NCBI GenBank assembly: GCA_963734055.1
Contig: CAVTFQ010000004.1
Coordinates: 595,066-659,065 of the forward strand
Direction of reading: 5' to 3'
Length of the DNA: 64,000 bases
Origin: CAIWHR01 sp963734055
GTDB taxonomy: Bacteria > Pseudomonadota > Gammaproteobacteria > Burkholderiales > Casimicrobiaceae
The notes below the pieces were generated by a model. It was not told the origin of the DNA, did not search any database, and was given only the letters and a program-made list of their open reading frames with translations. The translations under genes and the position numbers were made by a program. Below are positions 1 to 8,512 of this stretch, in pieces; positions within the stretch are counted from its first letter, which is position 1, and each line of letters starts with the position of its first letter.

Positions 1-326
1 AGCCAGTGGAGAGCCGCGTTGCTGAACACGATGTCCGCCTCGGCAGGAATGGGGGAATCCGCCCAGGTGGCGAGCTCGGCCTCGCGCCAGTCGATCCCCG
101 CGACCCCCGACGCGCGCGCTTTCGCGAGCATCGCCGCGGAATTGTCGAGCCCGACGACTGCTGCCTTCGGCCAACGCTCCGCGAGAATCCGAGTCACGTT
201 GCCGGCGCCGCAGCCGAGGTCGACGATCGTGCGCGGCGCGACGACGCCGATCCGCGCGAGCAGGTCGAGCGCGGGGCGCAGCCGCTCGCCCGAATACTTG
301 AGATATTGCGCGGGATCCCAGGTCAT
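1..326 (-). CDS. tam: Trans-aconitate 2-methyltransferase, N-terminal part
   Basis: The first 108 or so residues of a class I SAM-dependent methyltransferase are visible; the gene runs off the left edge of the window. The protein opens with MTWDPAQYLKY, then has the SAM-binding loop VDLGCGAGNVT, an acidic LDNS motif for the ribose, and NAALHW, all typical of Tam. The family methylates trans-aconitate, a by-product that inhibits aconitase. The ATG overlaps the stop of the upstream permease gene by four bases (ATGA), so the two are probably translationally coupled. The Tam assignment rests on the N-terminus alone; another small-molecule methyltransferase of the same family is possible. Confidence 0.8.
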   Translation of the reverse strand, partial: MTWDPAQYLKYSGERLRPALDLLARIGVVAPRTIVDLGCGAGNVTRILAERWPKAAVVGLDNSAAMLAKARASGVAGIDWREAELATWADSPIPAEADIVFSNAALHW

Positions 327-1393
327 CGATCGCTCTCCTTCGGCAGGCGCCGCCGGAAGGCGCGTGCCCGCTCGAACAGTGGCGCCGTCAGGAGCAGAAG
401 CACGACGACGCGCGTGACGTGAAACGCCGTGACCAGCGGGACGCCGAGCTGCAGCACCTTGGCCGTGATGCACATTTCGGCGATGCCGCCGGGTGCCATC
501 CCGAGCACGGCCGCCGCGGGATGAAGTCCGGTCAAGGTCGCGAGCGACACCGCCGCCGCGGCCGACAGTGCGATCGACGCCAGCACGCTCGCGGTCACCG
601 CCGCCACGAAGCGATGCGCGCCGGCAAGGAAGTCCGGCTCGAAGCGCGACCCGAGCGCGCAACCGATCAGGCACTGGCCCGCGTTCGACGCGACCGTGGG
701 CAGCGCGGAGAGATCGATCGACAGCGCCGTGAAAGGAATCGCGATGGCGAGCGAGCCCAGCACGAACGCGTTGGGAACGGCGAGCCGTTGCGCGAGAGCG
801 CTTCCCGCGAGCGTCGCCGCCATCAGCAATGCGAAGCCCGCCGCGTCGAACCGCGTCGCCCCGGGCACGTACGCGTCGGCGCCGTGCAGGCCGAGCGCCG
901 CGAACGCGAACGGAACGAGCAGCACGACGATCAGGATCCTGAGGCTCTGCGCGGCGGCGACGCGGTCGACGCGCGCTCCGAAGCGCTCGCCGAGCACGCT
1001 CATCTCGGCGGCGCCGCCGGGCACGCTCGCGAAGATGCCCGTCGTGCGATCGATACGCGCGAGGCGCGCGAGCAGCACGCCTCCGCCGTAGCCCAGGCCG
1101 ATCGCAAAGATCGCCCCCAGGGCCAGGAGCCACCACCAGCCCGCGACCTCGCGCACGACGTGCGGCGTGAAGTAGAGGCCGAGCGAGGTGCCGATGATCC
1201 ACTGGCCGACTTGCCGCCCGCCCGGCGGCGCGCCGACGGGCGCGCCTGCCACCCGCAGGAGCGCGATCGTCACGAGCGGCCCCAGCATCCACGGAATCGG
1301 CGTGCGGAGGTGGCTGCAGAGCGCGCCGGCGGCCGCGCCGAGCGCGAGCCCCGCACCCCCCTGCAGCCACGCCTGCCGTACGGTCGCGCTCAC
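323..1393 (-). CDS. AbrB-family integral membrane protein
   Basis: This 356-residue protein is almost entirely hydrophobic, with about ten predicted membrane helices and two similar halves. Glycine-rich loops such as SVPGGAAEMSVLGE in the first half and GMAPGGIAEMCITAK in the second mark the duplicated AbrB membrane domain. Databases often call such proteins ammonia monooxygenase or AbrB regulator, but those names are misleading: there is no DNA-binding domain or oxygenase motif here. A transport role is likely and the substrate is unknown. Its start overlaps the mnmE stop by four bases and its stop overlaps the tam start, so it sits in a tight minus-strand operon. Confidence 0.8.
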   Translation of the reverse strand: MSATVRQAWLQGGAGLALGAAAGALCSHLRTPIPWMLGPLVTIALLRVAGAPVGAPPGGRQVGQWIIGTSLGLYFTPHVVREVAGWWWLLALGAIFAIGLGYGGGVLLARLARIDRTTGIFASVPGGAAEMSVLGERFGARVDRVAAAQSLRILIVVLLVPFAFAALGLHGADAYVPGATRFDAAGFALLMAATLAGSALAQRLAVPNAFVLGSLAIAIPFTALSIDLSALPTVASNAGQCLIGCALGSRFEPDFLAGAHRFVAAVTASVLASIALSAAAAVSLATLTGLHPAAAVLGMAPGGIAEMCITAKVLQLGVPLVTAFHVTRVVVLLLLTAPLFERARAFRRRLPKESDR

Positions 1394-2766
1394 TTGCCGA
1401 TGCAGAAGCGAGAGAAGATCGCACCCAGCAGATCGTCAGCGGTGAACTCGCCGGTGATCGCGGCCAGCGCGACTTGGGCGCTCCGCAGCTCCTCGGCGAA
1501 GAGCTCGAGCGGCGGCGGCGTGGACACGAGGTGCTGCGCCGCGACCGCGAGCCTCGCCTCGGCGTCGCGGAGCGCGGCCAGGTGGCGCTCACGCGCGAGG
1601 AACGTGCCTTCCATGTCCTCGTGCGCCCCCGCCTGCGCGAGGATCTCGTGCTGCAAGAGGTCGACGCCGCCGCCCGTCTTCGCGGACAGGAACACGTGGC
1701 GGCGATCCGTCGTGCCGCGGTCGGCACGCGTCTCGACTGCAGGTGCGATGCCCGCCAGGTCGATCTTGTTGTGGACGACGAGTCGCGGCAGCGCGGGCGG
1801 CAGCGCGTCCTGGATCGCGGCGTCGACGTCCTCCGGCGGCGCATCGCTCCGCGCGTCGACGATGACGAGCGCCAGGTCCGCCTGGCGCACCGCCGCCCAG
1901 GTTCGCTCGATGCCGAGCGTCTCGATGGGATCGTCGGTCGGGCGCAGTCCCGCGGTGTCGATCACGGTGAGCGGGATGCCGCGGATCTCGATCGCGCGCT
2001 CGACCGTGTCCCGCGTCGTGCCCGGAATCGGCGTGACGATCGCGACCTCGTCCCCGGCGAGCCGGTTCAAGAGGCTCGACTTGCCCACGTTCGGCGCGCC
2101 GACCAGCACGGCGGTGAGCCCTTCGCGGAGGAGCGCGCCCTGCCGTGCCCGCGCGGTCACCTGCGCGAGGCGCGCGCGGATCGCGGTGAGCTTGCCCTGC
2201 GCGTCGGAGGCGCGCAGGAAGTCGATCTCCTCGTCGGGAAAGTCGAGCGTCGCCTCGGTGAACACCCGGAGCTCGATCAGCGCGTCGGTGAGGCCCCTCA
2301 CCTCGCGCGAGAATTCGCCCGCGAGGCTGCGCGCGGCGGCGCGCGCCGCCGTCGTCGTGGCGGCGTCGATCAGGTCCGCGACGCCCTCGGCCTGCGCGAG
2401 GTCGAGCTTGCCGTTGAGGAAGGCACGCTGCGTGAACTCGCCCGGCTCGGCGAGCCGCGCGCCGAGCCCGAGGCAACGGGCGAGCACGAGGCGCAGCACC
2501 GCCGGGCCGCCGTGGCCGTGAAGCTCGAGCATCGCCTCGCCCGTATACGAGTGCGGCGGCGGAAAGTAGAGCGCGAGGCCCGTGTCGAGCGGCTCGCCCG
2601 TCTCGCCGCGGAAGACGGCCAGCGTCGCATGGCGCGGCGCGAGCTCGCGGCCGATCACGCCCGCGATCACGGCGGCCACGGACGGGCCCGCAACGCGCAC
2701 GACACCGATGCCGCCGCGTCCCGGCGGGGTCGCGACCGCCGCGATCGTATCGCCGGCCGGCTTCAT
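1390..2766 (-). CDS. mnmE: tRNA uridine-5-carboxymethylaminomethyl modification GTPase MnmE
   Basis: The 458-residue protein has the normal MnmE length and layout: an N-terminal tetrahydrofolate-binding domain (TPPGRGGIGVVRVAGP), a helical domain, and an inserted G domain with P-loop GAPNVGKSSLLN, switch TPIPGTTRD, DTAGLR and NKID. It ends in the family-defining FCIGK, whose cysteine is catalytic. With MnmG it modifies the wobble uridine of tRNAs that read two-fold degenerate codons. It follows yidC in the order rpmH-rnpA-yidD-yidC-mnmE common in proteobacteria, but is separated from yidC by a palindromic element at 2792-2986, so it may have its own promoter. Confidence 0.97.
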   Translation of the reverse strand: MKPAGDTIAAVATPPGRGGIGVVRVAGPSVAAVIAGVIGRELAPRHATLAVFRGETGEPLDTGLALYFPPPHSYTGEAMLELHGHGGPAVLRLVLARCLGLGARLAEPGEFTQRAFLNGKLDLAQAEGVADLIDAATTTAARAAARSLAGEFSREVRGLTDALIELRVFTEATLDFPDEEIDFLRASDAQGKLTAIRARLAQVTARARQGALLREGLTAVLVGAPNVGKSSLLNRLAGDEVAIVTPIPGTTRDTVERAIEIRGIPLTVIDTAGLRPTDDPIETLGIERTWAAVRQADLALVIVDARSDAPPEDVDAAIQDALPPALPRLVVHNKIDLAGIAPAVETRADRGTTDRRHVFLSAKTGGGVDLLQHEILAQAGAHEDMEGTFLARERHLAALRDAEARLAVAAQHLVSTPPPLELFAEELRSAQVALAAITGEFTADDLLGAIFSRFCIGK

Positions 2767-2791
2767 CCCGCGAGCTTAGCTCGGCCCGCGG

Positions 2792-2986
2792 CTAGCGTCC
2801 CGTTCCGGAAGTAGCTTGCCAATGTCTTTCGCCAAGCGCACCACCGCCAAGGCAAAGGCCGCGAAAACGGCGCAATGCGCGACGCCGCGCGTAGTGAATA
2901 TCGGGAATATTCGCAAGCGCGGCGACAAAGCAGTGCGTCGTTTGTCGTCCGCCTTTGTGCAGGGTATTTGCGGAACGGGACACTAG
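2792..2986. repeat. CTAG-bounded palindromic element, copy 1
   Basis: A 195-bp non-coding block between yidC and mnmE begins and ends with CTAG. Its outer 22 bases form an inverted repeat matching at 19 positions (left CTAGCGTCCCGTTCCGGAAG; right arm 2965-2986). In the middle is a short palindrome, GAATAT-cggga-ATATTC (2896-2912). The final CTAG contains the TAG stop codon of yidC on the minus strand. Thirteen central bases (ATATCGGGAATAT) recur in the element at 30406-30680, which has the same layout. It looks like a small non-autonomous mobile element or structured repeat; no protein is encoded. Confidence 0.75.
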
Positions 2987-4686
2987 CGTCGTTTGGCGGC
3001 GGCGACCGCGGCTTCCTTCTGGAGCAGGTAGTTCATGTGCCACTGCTGGAAGATCTGGATGCAGTTGTTGACGAGCCAGTAGAGGACGAGCCCGGACGGG
3101 AAGAAGACGAACATCACCGAGAACGCGATCGGCATGATCTGCATCACCTTCGCCTGCACCGGGTCCGAGATCGGCGTCGGCGAGAGCCTGACCTGCAGGA
3201 ATGCGGTGATCGCGTAGACGATCGGCAGCACGAAGAAGGGGTCCGGCGCCGAGAGATCGTGGATCCAGCCGATCCACGGCGCGTGGCGGAGCTCGACCGC
3301 CGAGAGCAGCACCCAGTAGAGCGCGATGAAGACCGGGATCTGGACCACGATCGGCAGACAGCCGCCGAGCGGGTTGATCTTCTCCTGCTTGTACATCTCC
3401 ATCATCTTGACCTGCAGCTGCTGCTTGTCGTCGGCGTACTGCGCCTGCAGCGCCTTCAGCTTCGGCGCGATCACCTTCATCTTCGCCATCGACCGCGCGC
3501 TCGCGTGGTTCAGGGGATAGAACGCGCTCTTGATCAGGATCGTCATCGCGATGATCGCCCAGCCCCAGTTGCCGATGATCCCGTGCAGCCACTTGAGGAG
3601 CCAGAAGAGCGGGGCGGCGATCACGGTGAAGATCCCGTAGTCGACGGTCAGGTCGAGACCCTTCGCGAGCTTCGCGAGCGCCTCCTGGTCCTGCGGCCCG
3701 ACATAAAGCGGCACATCGAGCCGCCCGGTGGCGCCCGGCGCGATCGTGCCGACGGGCACGACGACCCCCGCCGCATAGTCCCCCTGATCGAGCTTTCGCG
3801 CGTAGAACTCGCGCGGCAGCTTCTTGTCGTCCGGGGGCAGCCACGCGGAAACGAAGTAGTGCTCGACCATGCCGACCCAGCCGTTGTCGGCGTTCTTTGT
3901 GTACGGAAGCTTGCGCGTCGGGTCCGCGGCGAGCTTGTCGAGCTCGCCGAACGCGATCTTCTTGTACTTGTCGGCCTCGTTGTAGATCACGGGGCCGGCG
4001 TAGGCGGCCGGCGCCATCGAGTTGTGCGTCCCCTGCGTCTTCGTGTCGCGCACGAGCTGGAAGTACGCGTAAGGCGCGACCGGCGCGGCGCCCGTGTTCG
4101 TGATCTCGTAGGCGACGTCGATCACGTAGCTGCCGCGGTGGAACGTCAGCAGCTGCCGGACCTTGTCGCCGTTCTTCGCCGTAGCCTCGAGCGTGAGCGT
4201 GAGCGAGTCGGCGCCTGCAGCGAGCTCGCGCGGGCCCGGCAGTGCCTCGTAGACCGTGCGATGGTTCGGCATCCCGTCGCCGAGGAGGCCGGATTCCGCG
4301 ATGTTCGTCCGCTCCGGCGTGCGCAGGAGCGCGAGGTAGGGCTTCGCCTCGTCACCGGGATCGCGATGCTTGAGGAGCGCCACGTCGGCGATCACGCCGC
4401 CTGTCGTGTCGATCTCCGCACGGAAGAGGTCGGTCGTGACCGTGACGAGCTTGCCCGCGCTCGCGACCGCGCCTGTCCCGGCCGGGGAGGGAGTCGTGGT
4501 CGGCGGCGCCTGGGCCGCCGGCACCGCGGGGACGTCCGTCGCAGCGGGCGCTGCGCCCGGCATCGTGCCGGCCGGCTGCGCGGCGGTTGGCGCCGGCGGC
4601 GGTGCGTGCTCCGCCTGCCACTTCTGCCACAGGAAGAACCCGGACAAGCCGAAGATGAAGAACAGGATCAGACGCTGGGTATCCAT
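2983..4686 (-). CDS. yidC: Membrane protein insertase YidC
   Basis: The 567-residue protein has the gram-negative YidC plan: an N-terminal membrane anchor (LILFFIFGLSGFFLW), an Ala/Pro-rich linker, a large periplasmic beta-domain up to about residue 340, and the conserved five-helix insertase domain with GCLPIVVQIPVFIALYWVL and LQVRLSPTPISDP. The conserved arginine of the hydrophilic groove falls in the segment around MNHASARSMAKMK-like residues. It inserts proteins into the inner membrane, alone or with SecYEG. yidD lies directly upstream. Its TAG stop is shared with the right terminus of the palindromic element at 2792-2986, which is unusual. Confidence 0.97.
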   Translation of the reverse strand: MDTQRLILFFIFGLSGFFLWQKWQAEHAPPPAPTAAQPAGTMPGAAPAATDVPAVPAAQAPPTTTPSPAGTGAVASAGKLVTVTTDLFRAEIDTTGGVIADVALLKHRDPGDEAKPYLALLRTPERTNIAESGLLGDGMPNHRTVYEALPGPRELAAGADSLTLTLEATAKNGDKVRQLLTFHRGSYVIDVAYEITNTGAAPVAPYAYFQLVRDTKTQGTHNSMAPAAYAGPVIYNEADKYKKIAFGELDKLAADPTRKLPYTKNADNGWVGMVEHYFVSAWLPPDDKKLPREFYARKLDQGDYAAGVVVPVGTIAPGATGRLDVPLYVGPQDQEALAKLAKGLDLTVDYGIFTVIAAPLFWLLKWLHGIIGNWGWAIIAMTILIKSAFYPLNHASARSMAKMKVIAPKLKALQAQYADDKQQLQVKMMEMYKQEKINPLGGCLPIVVQIPVFIALYWVLLSAVELRHAPWIGWIHDLSAPDPFFVLPIVYAITAFLQVRLSPTPISDPVQAKVMQIMPIAFSVMFVFFPSGLVLYWLVNNCIQIFQQWHMNYLLQKEAAVAAAKRR

Positions 4687-4689
4687 GGG

Positions 4690-4926
4690 CTAGGAAGCGG
4701 GCGACTTGCGGGAGGCGGCGGGAACGGGATCGTGGCCGCCCGGATGATAGGGGTGGCAGCGCGCGATCCGCTTGACCGCGAGCCAGGTGCCGCGGAGCGC
4801 GCCGTGCACGGCGATGGCTTCGTGCGCGTATTCCGAGCAGCTCGGCGCAAAGCGGCAGTGCGCGCCGAGGAGCGGTCGCAGCGTGTACTGGTAGATGCGA
4901 ATCAGCACGAGCAGCAGCGTCTTCAT
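4690..4926 (-). CDS. yidD: Membrane protein insertion efficiency factor YidD
   Basis: This 78-residue protein has the YidD signature: an N-terminal amphipathic helix (LLLVLIRIYQYTLRPLLG), the cysteine motif CRFAPSCSEYA and a later CHPYHPGG. It supports insertion of YidC/Sec substrates at the inner membrane. Its ATG overlaps the rnpA stop by four bases (ATGA) and it ends three bases before yidC starts, so the three genes are almost certainly co-transcribed and translationally coupled. Confidence 0.95.
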   Translation of the reverse strand: MKTLLLVLIRIYQYTLRPLLGAHCRFAPSCSEYAHEAIAVHGALRGTWLAVKRIARCHPYHPGGHDPVPAASRKSPAS

Positions 4927-5291
4927 CGGGCCCGCCGATCGTCACCGAGCGAAGCAAGGAGCCGGCCGGCGTCCACGGCGACGGCGGCGAATTCGTCGCG
5001 CGCGCACGTCCGCTTCAAACGAAGGATCACGTCGAACTCGAGGATCCCGGGGCGCGCGGCACCTGCGGCCGCGCGGAGGATCCGGCGCACGCGGTTGCGG
5101 TCGACCGCCAGCGGAAGCACTTTTTTGGGGATCACGAAACCGACGCGGCCCGGCGATTGGGCTCTTGGCGCCGCGACGAGCTGCAGGTAGTCCCCGTCGC
5201 GTCGCCGGCCGGCGCTGAAGAGCGTGTCGAACGCGCCTGCGCCGGTTAGCCGGTACGGGCGCGATCCGCGGGGCAGGTCCGCCGCGGTCAG
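4923..5291 (-). CDS. rnpA: Ribonuclease P protein component
   Basis: The frame encodes the RNase P protein that helps the catalytic RNA trim tRNA 5' ends; the signature GFVIPKKVLPLAVDRNRVRRILR is spread over mid-protein as expected and is Arg/Lys-rich. No ATG, GTG or TTG occurs in frame between the rpmH start and the conserved N-terminus. The best start is CTG at 5291, giving 122 residues, close to the E. coli length of 119. This CTG overlaps the rpmH stop as CTGA, so start by translational coupling is plausible. The alternative is a GTG near 5475 upstream of rpmH, which would place rpmH wholly inside rnpA, as in Thermus. A sequence error is a third option. Product is certain, start is not. 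Confidence 0.88.
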   Translation of the reverse strand: MTAADLPRGSRPYRLTGAGAFDTLFSAGRRRDGDYLQLVAAPRAQSPGRVGFVIPKKVLPLAVDRNRVRRILRAAAGAARPGILEFDVILRLKRTCARDEFAAVAVDAGRLLASLGDDRRAR

Positions 5292-5422
5292 GGCGTGAGG
5301 CGCGCGCGGCCCTTGGCGCGCCGCGCCGAGAGCACCTTGCGGCCGCCGATGGACTTCATGCGGGCGCGAAATCCGTGCGTCCGCTTGCGCTTGACGACCG
5401 AGGGTTGATACGTGCGTTTCAT
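5288..5422 (-). CDS. rpmH: 50S ribosomal protein L34
   Basis: This is a 44-residue basic protein too short for most gene calls. It starts MKRTYQPSVVKRKRTHGF and carries the L34 signature through RARMKSIGGRKVL, ending ARLTP. It is part of the large ribosomal subunit. It is the first gene of the rpmH-rnpA-yidD-yidC operon, lies next to dnaA as in most bacteria, and has a recognisable promoter at 5455-5483. Confidence 0.97.
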   Translation of the reverse strand: MKRTYQPSVVKRKRTHGFRARMKSIGGRKVLSARRAKGRARLTP

Positions 5423-5454
5423 GGGCGGCGCCTGGGTAATGAAAAAGCCTTATA

Positions 5455-5483
5455 TTTAAACGCGTTAAGGGCACCCTTGTCAA
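5455..5483 (-). promoter_or_regulatory. Sigma-70-type promoter of rpmH
   Basis: On the minus strand TTGACA (5478-5483) is followed after exactly 17 bases by TTTAAA (5455-5460), with an overlapping TATAAG a few bases later. It lies 33 bases before the rpmH start. The -35 is perfect consensus and the -10 matches four of six positions. Confidence 0.75.
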
Positions 5484-5705
5484 CGGCGACCCGCTCGCCC
5501 GGGGTGTCCGCGCGTCCCTTCGGCGGTCCTTACCCTGTGGATAACTCGGTCGTACCGTGATAGAGTGAACCGCAAAAGGAAGGCCGCGGACGTTCGATTT
5601 TCCGGCGACCGTGATGCCCTCCGAGGCCAACGACCCCGAGTCGCCCACCCTGCGGGGTTCCCGACCCGGGACCCGCCGCGCGAGCGGCCCCCTAGCCGAT
5701 CGCGG
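5484..5705. other. rpmH-dnaA intergenic region with one DnaA box
   Basis: This gap between divergent rpmH and dnaA holds a perfect DnaA box, TTATCCACA, read on the minus strand at 5536-5544. The box probably mediates DnaA autoregulation of dnaA and may contribute to the origin. No second clear box and no AT-rich unwinding block is visible; the rest is GC-rich. A dnaA promoter must lie here but I cannot assign -35 and -10 with confidence. Confidence 0.6.
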
Positions 5706-7063
5706 ATGAGCCCGTCCCCCATTTTCTGGCAGCGCTGCATCGCGGCGTTCCGCGAGGAACTGACGCCCCAGCAGTTCAACACGTGGATCCGGCCGCTCGC
5801 GGTCGAGGGAGCCGACGAGGGTTATCGGCTGCTCGCGCCCAACCGCTTCGTGCTGCAGTGGGTGAAGGAGCGGTTCGCCGACCGCATCGGAGAGCTGGCA
5901 GCGGCTGCCGAAGGCCATCCGGTGCCGATCACCCTCGCGGTGCGCGATGCGGTCCAGGACGTCGCCCCCGAGGTCGCGGCGCCGGCGGCGGCCCCGACCG
6001 TGCAGGCACCCGCCCCCCCCCGCCGGCGGCGGTGCGCCGGCACGAGCAGACGAGCCTGAATCCGGCCTTCACGTTCGCCTCGTTCGTCGCGGGCAAGGCG
6101 AACCAGCTCGCGCGCGCCGCCGGCATGCAGGTGGCCGAGCATCCGACCTCGTACAACCCGCTCTTCGTCTACGGCGGCGTCGGCCTCGGCAAGACGCACT
6201 TGGTCCAGGCGATCGGCAACGAGATCCTGGCGCGCAACCCGGCTGCGCGGATCCGCTACGCGCACGCCGAGACCTACGTTTCCGACGTCGTGCGTGCCTA
6301 CCAGCACAAGGCCTTCGACGACTTCAAGCGCTACTACCGCTCCCTCGATCTCCTCCTCATCGACGACATTCAGTTCTTCGGGGGCAAGAGCCGGACCCAG
6401 GAGGAGTTCTTCTACCTCTTCAACACGCTGATCGAGGCACACAAGCAGGTCGTCATCACCTGCGACACCTACCCCAAGGAGATCTCGGGGCTCGAAGAAC
6501 GGCTGATCTCGCGCTTCGGCTGGGGGCTGACCGTGGCGCTCGAGCCGCCGGAACTCGAGATGCGCGTTGCGATCCTCCTCGCCAAGGCTGCGGCGAGCGG
6601 GCTCCGGATCGACGAGCAGGTCGCGTTCTTCATCGCGAAGCACATCCGCTCGAACGTCCGTGAACTCGAGGGCGCGTTGAAGCGCATCGCCGCGTATTCG
6701 AGCTTCCACGGGCACGAGATCACGCTCGCTGTCGCCAAGGAGGCGCTCCGCGACCTGCTCGCGGTCCAGAACCGGCAGATCTCGATCGAGAACATCCAGA
6801 AGACCGTCGCCGACTACTACAAGATCCGCATCTCCGACATGCACTCGAAGAAGCGCTCGCGCGCGGTCGCGCGACCGCGCCAGGTGGCGATGGCGCTCGC
6901 GAAGGAACTCACCCAGCTCTCGCTCCCCGAGATCGGCAGCAATTTCGGGGGACGCGACCACACGACGGTGCTCCACGCGTGCCGGCAGATCACGAAGCTC
7001 CGCGAGTCCGTCCCGGAACTCAACCACGACGTCAACTTCCTGCTGCAGGTGCTGCGAAACTGA
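5706..7063 (+). CDS. dnaA: Chromosomal replication initiator DnaA (reading frame broken at a C run)
   Basis: The N-terminal domain (FWQRCIAAFREELTPQQFNTWI) is read from the ATG at 5706; the AAA+ and DNA-binding domains are in another frame. The switch lies in the proline-rich linker at a run of nine C (6013-6021). Adding one C restores a single frame of about 452 residues, the normal length. Downstream parts are complete: Walker A GGVGLGKTHL, Walker B LLLIDDIQFF, and the C-terminal signature FGGRDHTTVLHACRQI. DnaA is essential and nothing else looks decayed, so a homopolymer undercall is the likeliest reason; a programmed slip cannot be excluded. dnaN follows after a 263-base gap. Confidence 0.93.
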
Positions 7064-7326
7064 CCCGGGACGACCTGCCCCCACGGGGGCCCGAAATGAG
7101 CCTGTCCGCCGACGCCGGCCGGGCTGGAAAATCTCTTGATTCCAGTCTATAATTTGTTGATTACTCGGCGCCCGGCCAAACTTGGCAAAAAGTCCACAAT
7201 CGATCCACCGGGCCGGCGCCGGTTATCCACAAGGTTTCAAGGCAACAAAACCAAATAAAAACAGTTGCATAAACAATCAATCCCCGGACTCGTCCGCCCC
7301 TTGTTAGCTGTAGAACGGTTTAACTA
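7064..7326. other. oriC: dnaA-dnaN intergenic region, candidate origin
   Basis: The gap is much more AT-rich than its surroundings, with runs such as ACAAAACCAAATAAAAACAG near 7245-7264. It contains a perfect DnaA box TTATCCACA at 7223-7231 and a diverged one near 7187-7195 (AAGTCCACA). The combination of an AT-rich segment and a DnaA box next to dnaA fits an origin or part of one, but only one perfect box is present here, so the origin may be split between this gap and the one upstream of dnaA. Confidence 0.5.
7125..7153 (+). promoter_or_regulatory. Candidate dnaN promoter
   Basis: A perfect -10, TATAAT (7148-7153), is preceded after 17 bases by TGGAAA (7125-7130), which matches four of six -35 positions. 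It sits about 175 bases before the dnaN start, leaving a long leader across the candidate origin. Confidence 0.5.
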
Positions 7327-8430
7327 ATGCAACTCAAGCAAACCGCGCGGGATGCACTGCTCAAACCTTTGCAGGCGGTCGCCGGCATCGTCGAACGCCG
7401 CCACACGCTGCCGATTCTCGCGAATGTGCTGCTCGAGCAGAAGGACGGACGCCTCTACGTGACGGCTACCGATCTCGAGATGCAGATCACCGCATATTCG
7501 GAGCTCCCGGGCCGCGAGGCGCAGGCGCTGACCGTCGCGGCACGCAAGCTGCAGGACCTGCTGCGGGCGCTCCCCGACGATTCGACGCTCAACGTCGACA
7601 CGTCAGGCAGCCGAATGACCGTGCGCGCAGGACGCTCGCGCTTCAACCTGCAGACGCTGCCCGCCGCCGACTATCCGCGCATCGGGCAGGGGCAGGACCA
7701 GGTCCAGGCGCTCGCGCTGCCGCAGAGGGACCTCCGCGGCCTCCTGAAATCGGTCGAGTTCGCGATGGCGCAGCAGGACATCCGCTACTACCTGAACGGG
7801 ATGCTGCTCGTGATCGACAAGGGGACGCTGCAGGCGGTCGCGACCGACGGCCATCGCCTGTCGTGGGCGAGCCTCGCGATCGAGGGCAGCTACGAGCGGC
7901 AGGAAGTGATCCTGCCGCGCAAGACGGTGCTCGAGCTGGGCAAGCTCCTGGCCGACGTCGACGATCCGGTGACGCTCGACATCCTCGCGAACCAGGTGCG
8001 CTTCCGGTTCGCCAACGTCGAGCTCACGAGCAAGGTCGTCGACGGCAAGTTTCCGGACTTCAACCGCGTGATTCCGACGGGGCATCCGAAGCACATCGAA
8101 CTGCCGCGGGTCGAGCTCCTGGCCGCGCTGCAGCGCGCGGCGATCCTGTCGAACGAGAAATTCCGCGGCGTCCGGCTCGTGCTCGCGCCCGACCAGCTCA
8201 AGATCATCTGCACGAACAGCGAGCAGGAGGAGGCCGAGGAGGAGCTCGAGGTCGGCTACAAGGGCGACCCGCTCGACATCGGCTTCAACATCAACTATCT
8301 CCTCGACGTGCTGCAGAACATGGCGGTGGAGCGCGTGGCGCTCGCATTCGGCGACGCCAACTCCAGCGCCCTCGTCACGGTGCCGGATCGCGACGACTAC
8401 AAGTACGTCGTGATGCCGATGCGAATCTGA
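7327..8430 (+). CDS. dnaN: DNA polymerase III beta subunit (sliding clamp)
   Basis: The 367-residue protein has the standard clamp length and the three repeated clamp domains; recognisable pieces are VVERRHTLPILANVLLE-like residues near 20-35, the MLLVIDKGTLQAVATDGHRLSWA segment mid-protein, and the terminal YVVMPMRI. It encircles DNA and tethers polymerase III. It lies between dnaA and gyrB as in the classic origin cluster. Transcription probably starts in the preceding AT-rich gap. Confidence 0.98.
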   Translation: MQLKQTARDALLKPLQAVAGIVERRHTLPILANVLLEQKDGRLYVTATDLEMQITAYSELPGREAQALTVAARKLQDLLRALPDDSTLNVDTSGSRMTVRAGRSRFNLQTLPAADYPRIGQGQDQVQALALPQRDLRGLLKSVEFAMAQQDIRYYLNGMLLVIDKGTLQAVATDGHRLSWASLAIEGSYERQEVILPRKTVLELGKLLADVDDPVTLDILANQVRFRFANVELTSKVVDGKFPDFNRVIPTGHPKHIELPRVELLAALQRAAILSNEKFRGVRLVLAPDQLKIICTNSEQEEAEEELEVGYKGDPLDIGFNINYLLDVLQNMAVERVALAFGDANSSALVTVPDRDDYKYVVMPMRI

Positions 8431-8512
8431 CGCGCGCACCCGCGAGTCGCTACCGCGCCGGCCCGGCCGGCACCGGCATCACCCGCATTAAGGCAATTCA
8501 CCGAAAGCCACG

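Noticed and set aside
323..1393. Ammonia monooxygenase or AbrB transcription factor
   Set aside because: The protein is a polytopic membrane protein without metal-centre or DNA-binding motifs; those names come from early misannotation.
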